Assembly (NCBI GenBank): GCA_963920525.1
Contig: OY986435.1
Span: 268,674,299-268,738,298, forward strand
Direction: 5' to 3'
DNA length: 64,000 nucleotides
From: Dichetophora obliterata
Lineage: Eukaryota; Arthropoda; Insecta; Diptera; Sciomyzidae
Below, piece after piece: positions 56,511 through 64,000 of this stretch (its first letter is position 1; every line of letters begins with the position of its first letter). A program made the translations under genes and the position numbers. Below the pieces are notes generated by a model, which saw nothing but the letters and a program-made list of their open reading frames with translations, made no database searches and was not told where the DNA came from.

Positions 56511-57705
56511 CACAGAGAAAACAACATTTTCAAAAGTAGCAGAAACGTGCCACTTTCAAAAACGTTTAACCCAGATTTTGCACTCCTAACGTTTATTTTA
56601 TTTTTAAGAACGAACATTTTAAAGTGAAATAGTAAAACGTTAATATTCATTTTAAAAACGAAAGTTTTAAAACTACATTCTAAAATGTTGGTTTGATTTT
56701 TACAATGGACATTTTTAAATCCAATAGCAAAACGTTTATTTTCATTTTAAACACGAATATTTTAAAACTAGATTCTCAAAAGTTCGTTTGATTTTTAACA
56801 ATAAACATTTTAAAATGCAATATTAAAACTATTTTTCATTTTAAAAACGAAAACTTTCATTATTTCCCATTAATTTAAAACATTTTCAAAAATTCCCATT
56901 TTTATTATTTAAAAAGCACTTTATTGGCTTTCAAAATTATAGTTTTATTTCAATTATTTTATCATCCGCAATGTCCCATTTCGTTCAAATATGATAGATG
57001 ATGATACTGTATTCCAGCGTCTATAAAAAAATAGCATTTTCCAGATATTATTAATTTTATTATAAATAATTTAATACTTACTCAATACTTAATACTAAGT
57101 TTGAATGGCGAAATCGAGAATGAAAAATATTTTGACATGAATTTAATAATTATGAGCTTTTTAGATCAAGTAAATTTCAATATTTTATTTTCTGAACAAA
57201 TATCAAATACATAAATCAATAAAACATATGTAACAAACAATTTGTTCTTAACAAGTGTTTTTAAACAAAGTATGTGAAACAAACATTTATATAATCTTTT
57301 TACTATGTCATGTTAAAACATTCGTAGTTGTTTTAAAAACGTTTCGTTTTACTTTTCTATTTAAAAATGTGCGTTTTCAATTTTTAATGACGTAAAATGT
57401 TTTAAAAATATTCATTTTACCCTACTATATCATAGGAAAATATTCGTAGTTGTTTTGAAAACTTTTCGTTTTACTTTTCCATTTAAAAATGTTCGTTTTC
57501 AATTTTGTATGGCGTAAAATGTTTTTAAAAATATTCATTTTACCCTACTATATCATAGTAAAATATTGTTTTGAAAACGTTTCATTTTACTTTTCCATTT
57601 AAAAATGTTTGTTTTCATTTTTGTATGGCGTAAAATGTTTTTAAAAATATTCATTTTAATAAACGTTTTGAAAATGTGCGTTTTTGATTTTTTGTTTTCT
57701 CAGTG
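56511..57705. mobile_element. TA-flanked element with three tandem units
   Basis: The ends are CACAGAGAAAACA and, read inward from the right, CACTGAGAAAACA; TA lies outside both (56509-56510 and 57706-57707). The right part holds three units of about 110-125 bp containing TTCGTTTTACTTTTCCATTT, GGCGTAAAATGTTTTTAAAA and ATTCATTTTACCCTACTATA. The left part carries related AAAACG words in the opposite sense. There is no coding capacity. Confidence 0.7.
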
Positions 57706-57738
57706 TAAGTATTAAGATAACGTTATAAAATATATTGA

Positions 57739-59090
57739 TCTATATATATAAAATGGAATGTGTGTTTGTTTATTTGTTTGTTTGTTTGTTTGTACCTTAT
57801 AGGAGACCAAACCTCTGGACCGATCTTCCTGAAATTTTCACAGCATTTAACGTGGACTCTGGCATGATTAATAGGGTACTTTTTTCGACCACGCCCACTT
57901 TTACGCCCACTTTTTTAAAATTATGTAATTGCTCCCAAATAGTTTTTAACAGATTTACTTCAAATTGTATACACATTATACTCCAGGCTAGGTAGAAATA
58001 AAAATTTCTTATGCCACACCCCCTTTCACGCCCCTTTTCACGCCAAATTTAAGTTTTAAACTTTTTGTTGTCTGTACAAATTTGTTCCTTCCAACGGATT
58101 ATTTTTTATTTGGTAGTATATTGCTCTTAATACTGTTAACGTCGCCATATTACTATGAACCACGCCCACTTCACCGCCCCCTTTTTTAATTCAGATACTT
58201 ACTTATACCACTAACAATGTTTGCTATACAAAATACTTTTTTTGTAATATGTATTTACCTAAAGTTTTATATACTTTTTATCTACAGGTAAGGTAGCCAT
58301 AAATTTTTTTATTACCAAATCCCCCTTTTTCGCCCCATTTAACTTTAATTATAATTAATCTGCTTTCAATCCATATATATAAAAATGAATGTCTGTCTGT
58401 CTGTCTGTTTGTTTGTACTTTATAGGATGCCAAACCTTTGGACCAATCTTCCTGAAACTTTCACAGCATGTTACTATGACTCTGGAAGGAATAATAGGCT
58501 ATATGAAGTTTTATTGGACAAAGGGGCGTGGCACAACCCATATAAACCAAAAATTTAAATCGCCATATTATGGGCATTTTTTGACCTACGTCGATGATAT
58601 TTGGTTCATATGGTATTGGCATAATTAGGAATACGTACCAAGAGAAAATTGGGTGGACCACGCCCCTTTTCAGGAAAACTAAAAATCATAATATAGTCTT
58701 AACTACTGGACCGATCGCCATTAAATTTTCACAATAGGATATTCTTACGAAATAATTAATTCTTGACTTTTTAAAGTTGTGAGTGGACAAAGGGGCGTGG
58801 CCTTGCCCATATAATCCAAAATTTAAAATCGTCATATCTTGGGCATTTTTACCAACGGAGGCAGCTGATTGTATAATTGCTGCTTTTTGATTGGTCTAAA
58901 GATGAAAAGGGGGAGAATGAAGCAAATTACATGCGGTTCAGTGCTGAATTATAATTGGATTACAACAAAAAAAGGGGAGAAGCATTGCAATAATTAAATT
59001 AAATAAATAAATAAATTTTTGTTAATATATAAATACTTTTAATATTATATTATAACGAGGGGGGTACCGAAGCACACCGGGTTCAGCTAG
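57739..59090 (+). mobile_element. Helitron, two 5' ends and one 3' end
   Basis: The first 5' end is TCTATATATATAAAATGG at 57739, preceded by A and followed by GTTTGTTTGTTTGTTTG. A second 5' end of the same kind is TCCATATATATAAAAATG at 58370, also preceded by A. The single 3' end is GCACACCGGGTTCAGCTAG at 59090, followed by T. Both parts contain TGGACCGATCTTCCTGAAA-like text and GGGCGTGG words. The second unit (58370-59090) is a complete 721-bp non-autonomous Helitron. The first is a 3'-truncated copy, or the whole is one tandem transposition product. Open frames here are by-products. Confidence 0.72.
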
Positions 59091-59145
59091 TATGATATAT
59101 AATGTAATAGGGCAAGGAATCTATGCTACACGTTGGCATCTACAG

Positions 59146-59543
59146 CGCTTAAACGAGGAGTATCTACGCATGGTGAAGGGTCTCAAAGGTGATAGTGTGC
59201 TGGCCAATCCTATCTTGCCTACCGATGTGCTAAAAGAGGTTGCTCCCGACAACATACGCAACGCCGATAATTTCCTGAGTTTCTTACGCCGCTTTGTGGA
59301 ATACATAAAGACATGTTTACGTATTACAGAAGGTGAATTCAGAAGTGAAAATGATTTCCTAACACTCGATGCCATTCGACATGCAGCGCAATGGGCGGGT
59401 CAAGCGCTGCGTGGTATTACCTACTACGGTATCATTATTTTCACGATCAAACACTTTGTAGATGGCCCAAGTGGATACAGGAACATTTAGTAGATAGCTT
59501 GCAGCTAGCTCGTCGTTGGCTAAGACGCATGGCGCAGCCTTTT
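59146..59543 (+). pseudogene. Xpd: XPD/ERCC2 helicase pseudogene, internally deleted
   Basis: XPD is the 5'-3' DNA helicase of transcription factor TFIIH, used in nucleotide-excision repair. The copy here has three collinear pieces. Piece 1 (59146-59325) reads RLNEEYLRMVKGLK, then LANPILPTDVLKEVAPDNIR and FLSFLRRFVEYIK. Piece 2 (59329-59457) reads ENDFLTLDAIRHAAQWAGQA, LRG and YYGIIIF. Piece 3 (59466-59543, another frame) reads PKWIQEHLVDS and QLARRWLRRMAQPF. About 300 residues between pieces 1 and 2, and short segments around piece 3, are missing. In motif VI the arginine of xGRxxR is Gln here. Pieces 1 and 2 are fused in one frame from ATG 59092 to TAG 59488. The copy lies just downstream of a Helitron 3' end. 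Lack of visible introns may mean a retrocopy, but the deletions blur this. Confidence 0.85.
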
Positions 59544-59559
59544 GAGCGTCAGGCGCATA

Positions 59560-60550
59560 GAAGAGGTACTTGGTAAATCGTTACTCTAAGTTACTCAACG
59601 ATAAATTGTCCGCCTTACAGTATATATCGCTCTATGAGTCGCTTGTTTTCAGAACCCGGCCTAAACTCATATCCCAAAATATGAATTTGTTCTGCTTTCG
59701 GAAACAAGCGACTCATATTTTACAGTTTAATTTCATCTATACTTTAATTTTATATTAAATACCACTATGACAATTTCCAACTCTCTCATCTCATGTTCTA
59801 TGTCATTTTCTTGTCCTTACTTTATAGGAGAAGGAAAAAACTTCTGTAGTTTTTGTAATAAAAAAATTTTACATCATAGCAATAGTTTTTAATAAAAACT
59901 GCTTTAAAAAAATTCGGTACAACAGAACTTAATTTTTCAATAACTTTTTTTCCTTTTCCTATATAGCATCAAAAAATAGGACGGGGTCTTTCTATATTAA
60001 TGTAACAATATACAATGTATATTATGCATTTTATACAAGTATGTACACTTCTTTAAGACATGATAATAAATAAATATCATTACATATGTTAAATAAAATG
60101 AGAACTATTATAAATACGAGTTTGATTGCTTTTTCATTTGAATACGTAAGTTTTCTGCACTGCAGTATTTAAAACAAAAACTTCTCTTATTAATTTATTT
60201 AAATAGTTGCATTGTTGAAATAACAAGCCTCTTATTAACTTCGTTAAAATAAACAATTGTTAAATTTACGATTTTTGTTTTAGTTATTTTAAATACTTTC
60301 ATTGTTACATTAACAGCTTCTGCTCTTGTAACAACATTATAAATTGTAGGTATTATTAACAACTCGATTGCTGTAATTAAATAACTTGTTTTATTGAGCA
60401 CAAACCAAATGCAAAAACTACTTAAAATTAAGTGTAAATTTGTTGAATTTACGTTTTTGTTTTTTTTTTTTGGAGTACCAATCTTATAAATTTTGTATAT
60501 ACTGTTTTTAAGTTGGGCTTTGGCCGTAAATAAAAAGACAATTAATTTGA
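59560..60550. other. Gene-free AT-rich stretch
   Basis: No gene is supported. ATGAGTCGCTTGTTTTC (about 59635) returns as GAAACAAGCGACTCAT near 59700, an inverted repeat around a ~50-bp loop just after the XPD relic. The rest is AT-rich. Confidence 0.45.
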
Positions 60551-60559
60551 TCTTTTTTG

Positions 60560-60615
60560 TTTTTATTGCACGATATTTCGGCTCACTTTGTGGGCCTTCA
60601 TCAGGACTATAAAAT
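60560..60615 (-). ncRNA. Hammerhead-ribozyme-like motif of a Penelope element
   Basis: On the minus strand, CTGATGA (60598-60604) and GAAA (60576-60579) flank GGCCCACAAAGTGAGCC. That stretch pairs as GGC/GCC and CAC/GTG around AAA, giving helix II. These are the conserved core boxes of a hammerhead ribozyme. Penelope-like retroelements are known to carry such motifs in their terminal regions. Helices I and III are not clear by eye, and one extra A stands after CTGATGA, so activity is uncertain. A Penelope endonuclease relic lies on the same strand at 63249-63850. Confidence 0.5.
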
Positions 60616-61224
60616 ATGCAAGAAAAACGCATAACATTAATCACAATACAAACACAAGAAAATCACAAAAATTATCATAAAAAACGTGAAATTTTTTTTT
60701 AAATAATTTATATGAAAGAACATCACAAAAAAATTTTTAAACTATATTTAAAAAACTTGTAAAGCTTATTGTGCTAAGCCGCGTCGAAAACAGATGTTTG
60801 CCACCTTCATCATCCACCTTGTTTATGTTTGGTCAAATATTTGTAAATATGAGAACAATTGTCGGTGTCCGTTTTATAGTTCAATCGTGTTTTTGTTGGT
60901 GTATTTAATATGTGGAGCATTTCCAGTGTATACTAAACCTCTGCACAAATGCACTCGTTTTTTCTTCAACAGTAGAGCCAACAGTGCCGAGTTCAGAACA
61001 TAACATAACTCTGTTAAGTCAAGCAGAACATAACCAATTCATTAAACGACAAGAACCGAGCAGTGCAGAGCACTCGTCGGCTTCAAAACAGTACTTGTTC
61101 GCCGCTTGCTTTACCAGAACACGATGTTTTTCGTTCTATAGAACAAAATTGATTGATAACAGCGAGAAAAGCAGCGATCACACCTAACGCAGCAGAACAT
61201 TGGCAAAGATATTAAGGGCTATTA

Positions 61225-61540
61225 ATTTCATGCAAATTTTTACTGGGCATCTTAAAGCTCAAATGGTTGTTATCTTTGCGAATCATGAAAATTCCTTCTA
61301 AATGGCATTCAATAGTTAGTGCATATTTTTAAATATTTTGTAATAAATGCATGGTTTTGCATATTTTACAAAAAATGCTTATTTTTGCGTATTAATTGCG
61401 TATATTTTTTTATACAATAAATTCATGTGGTTTTTGCATATTTTGCTTTTTTTGATTTGCAACCATTAAAATTCAATACTAAATATTTTGGAAAAAGATA
61501 ACTTTGAATTATTAGGTACTTTTAAATGCACTTTACTTTT
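61225..61540. repeat. Dispersed repeat R copy 2 (uninterrupted)
   Basis: This is the reverse complement of the flanks at 51720-53760, without the TTAA transposon. It has TTTTTACTGGGCATC at about 61240, TGGTTTTTGCATATTTTGC at about 61430, TGATTTGCAACCATTAAAAT at about 61460 and ATATTTTGGAAAAAGATAAC at about 61485. It serves as an empty-site reference for that insertion. Confidence 0.7.
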
Positions 61541-63248
61541 TTTTATAAATTAATTTTATATGTATTTAAAAATTAATTGTTTTTTTTTTTTTGTTAATTA
61601 AATGCAATATTGATTTTTTAACCGATAATAAAAAATAAGAAAAAATTTTTTATTGCATATTTTTTTTTTTTTTTTTTTTTTGAGAATATTTAAGAGTTTT
61701 AAATGCATATTATTTGCGCGTATTTTCGATTTTTATGTTCAAATCGTGATATTTTGCAAATTTAAGTCTTATTTTATGTGATTTCGGAGGGTATTTTTTC
61801 CATTATTTTAACTCGAATTTTTTAGAAATATTCAAGGTACTAAAAAATAACGCAATTATTAATAAAAAAATATATAGGTACAATTATTTGTTTCATTTAA
61901 TTTTTACTTTAAGTTTGCAAAAACTATTACATTAGCCAATATATTTACGGAAAACATGAATTTTGAAGGTTTTTGCAAAATGGCTTAGCTCACTGGTGAT
62001 TATCGTAAAACAAAAGATACAAAATTTGTTGATATTTCGTTGGATAATCTCAAAATTTTTGCTCCGCTACCGCACATGACACGATAGTGTTGATATATGG
62101 TTTAAAGAGCTGATATTTTTTCTAAAATACAAAACTATATTTTTAATTTTATGATGAGTAGTTCAGATTCTAGATCAATAATACTAAACACGTGCCAAAA
62201 ACGTTAAACACCCTGTAAATTGAAAATGTTACAATATAGGAGGAAACTGAGTACAGATTTGAAACCAGGGTTAAACGGACATATATGAATAAGAACGGGC
62301 TTACCAGATACGAAATTTGTATACTAGTATTATGTATCCAAACATATCTGAATATAAGACGATTGCTATTATTTTGTTCGCAACTATATATAATATATAA
62401 AAAACTTAAAGTAAAATTGAAATGAAACAAATAATTGTTCCTAAATTTTAATTTTGAAAAAAAATTACTGACTAAGGCCCTGGCATAAAATACTGGCGTT
62501 ATTTTTCAATTACCTTAAATATTTCTCCAAAATTAGATTTGAAATGATTGAAGAAATACCCTTCAAAATCACATTTTTCTAGTAGATCATTCAGTTTTAC
62601 TAAGATATACCACAAAATAATAACAATGAAAAACATAAACATCATCGCAATAGACCAACAACAACACCAATACTACCATAAACAACAACGCCAACAACAA
62701 AAGCAATCACATCATTACTAGTAATCATATTTACAAATTAATAATCATTATAATCATCAGCAGAAAAAACAACAATAACAACAATCCAACATCATAAGAA
62801 TGCAAGAAACAATAATCAACAAAACTACCACCAATAGTAAAAGTAAAAACAACAAGAAAATATCCCCATAAGCAACACAATAAAATTTAATTAATTTTTT
62901 TGTTGTTACTTAAAAATAATTTCATTTTTAATTCTTTAATAACTTTTATTGAATTAAATATTGTAAAAATTAAAAAAAAGCTTCGCTTCAAAAAATTAAT
63001 TTTTATAATAAATAAAAAAGTCTCTTATTATAATTTCAATAAATAATAAGAAAATCCCTTTTTTTTTGGCGTTTTAGATAATTTTTACTTCAGAAGGAAA
63101 TGCAGAAATTATGAAAACTAAACAACACATCATAACTCCAAGCGTTCTGCTGTTCATCACATAACTTTCAAGTCATTTCGTTCTGCTGCTTTCTTCTCTG
63201 TCGACTCAAGCATAACATGGATTCGGTTTTCTTTTGTTTTTGTTCTGC
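61541..63248. other. Gene-free stretch with poly-T and CAA runs
   Basis: A T-run lies at about 61662-61680. About 62640-62870 is a CAACAA/AACAAT-rich low-complexity block. No coding motif is seen. About 63120-63270 has GTTCTGCTG words that recur in reverse near 60980-61190 (CAGAACA), perhaps another dispersed repeat. Confidence 0.45.
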
Positions 63249-63850
63249 TCACGCGACGAGTGCTCTCTGTAGTGTTACGTTTGTTCTAATTAATGAAAGC
63301 CGAAGATAACCAACGCTTGCTCCACAAATCAGTGTTCTGAAATGCATTTCAAGCGCACTCGTGCAGAGGTTTAGTGTATACCTTCTCGCGTAGTTCGTCT
63401 CCTGTTGCAGTATTTTTGTAGTTGCGAAATTTGGTGAGTGGTTGTTTTGCAAACAGTGGGCCGCAAGCGCTGTTTTGTGTCCATGATTGGACTTTAAGTC
63501 AGATTTGTGTAATGCTGGTCTTGTTTTTAATATTAATTTTGTTGTGCCAACATATACTTTATTGCATATGTCAGACCCGTCACCTGTGCATTGTATTTTG
63601 TAAACCAGATTGCATTTGTCCATGACTTCTACTTTACCTTTGGTCCTGCTGTGAAGAAATTTTAAAGTATTGTTTGATTTTGTTGCAAGTGCGTAATTAT
63701 TTTTATTGTATATGTTTGATTTCCTAAATTTTTCCGTAAACCCAGGTATGTACGTGATTCCTTTATAAACTTTTGGTTCAATCGCTAGTTTGACACCCCT
63801 TTGCATGAAATTGTTGTTCTTAAAAGTTTTTATTAAGCGTGTAATGGTGT
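63249..63850 (-). pseudogene. Penelope-like element GIY-YIG endonuclease
   Basis: The minus-strand frame reads TFKNNNFMQRGVKLAIEPKV, then KGITYIPGFTEKFRK, RTKGKVEVMDKCNLVYKIQC, NKVYVGTTKLILKTRPALHK and KTALAAHCLQNNHSPNF. It continues to QQETNYARRYTLNL before losing the family pattern. VYKIQC...VYVGTTK...KTR...H is the GIY-YIG nuclease core (here VYK/VYVG) at the C-terminus of Penelope-like retroelements. The reverse transcriptase that should lie upstream (above 63850) is not seen, as the sequence changes there. It is a truncated relic. Confidence 0.88.
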
Positions 63851-64000
63851 GTTGTCAATCGCGTCGGAAGCGAATTTCATCTGGGGGGGCAGTACAAATG
63901 GTGGTGCAAAAAAAGTTCACCAATATTTCTTCACATGAAGAGAGAAAGAAGAGGAAAATATATAATACAAAAATATTATCGTTGTAAAAAAACTGATATT

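Noticed and set aside
57735..57995. Open frame starting MIYIYKMECVFVYLF and similar frames at 58389-58661
   Set aside because: They are by-products of the Helitron 5' sequence (TATATATA and GTTTGTTTG repeats), not proteins.
62640..62870. CAA/AAC-rich block resembling a poly-Gln or poly-Asn coding region
   Set aside because: No reading frame is open across it and the surroundings are AT-rich non-coding; treated as low-complexity DNA.
1..64000. CRISPR arrays, rRNA, bacterial promoters or riboswitches
   Set aside because: The repeats seen are transposon-related or microsatellites, and gene content is that of a fly genome; nothing supports prokaryotic features.

Overview
The window reads as AT-rich, gene-free chromosomal DNA from a higher (cyclorrhaphan) fly. 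A fruit fly of the tephritid type is plausible, but the species cannot be fixed from sequence alone. The reasons are: the mix of mariner, Tc1/mariner DD41D, hAT, Helitron, Kolobok-like, Penelope-like and Jockey/CR1-like retroelements; CAA/TTG microsatellites typical of fly DNA; and the absence of bacterial-style operons, Shine-Dalgarno sites, rRNA or CRISPR. I found no intact host gene. The only host-derived coding sequence is a broken, internally deleted copy of the DNA-repair helicase XPD/ERCC2 at 59.1-59.5 kb.

Layout. 0-7 kb: AT-rich DNA with two small inverted-repeat elements (3.64-4.0 and 4.68-5.27 kb). 7.0-8.5 kb: a DD41D transposase pseudogene on the minus strand, split by a 433-bp MITE. 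9.8-12.7 kb: an array of GGAACTA palindromes, then a DD41D element with perfect terminal repeats. 12.8-20.4 kb: many short MITEs, foldback palindromes, a tRNA-like sequence and a third DD41D fragment. 22.6-25.4 kb: a 2.8-kb element with about 360-bp near-identical terminal inverted repeats and the tail of a protein family I cannot name. 26.4-30.6 kb: a MITE and a decayed hAT element. 30.7-32.5 kb: a mariner with one nonsense codon, nested in a MITE. 33.7-39.8 kb: Helitron remains on the minus strand, invaded by a 3-kb element with an 8-bp target duplication that itself holds a TTAA-type MITE, then a nested palindrome. 41.4-42.2 kb: a second relic of the unnamed protein family.

42.2-50.5 kb: three non-LTR retrotransposon copies. 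LINE A (minus) is split by LINE B (minus), and LINE C is a 5'-truncated plus-strand copy. 50.6-51.7 kb: a Helitron-like element. 51.7-53.8 kb: a dispersed repeat invaded by a TTAA-flanked Kolobok/Mutator-like transposon. 56.5-59.1 kb: a TA-flanked repeat-rich element and a Helitron with two 5' ends, abutting the XPD relic. 60.6-63.9 kb: a hammerhead-ribozyme-like motif and a Penelope GIY-YIG endonuclease relic.

The genes do not form a pathway; the window is a stratified record of insertions. Nesting gives a relative order in several places. Every transposase and reverse transcriptase seen is broken. The mariner is the least damaged, with one stop codon visible.
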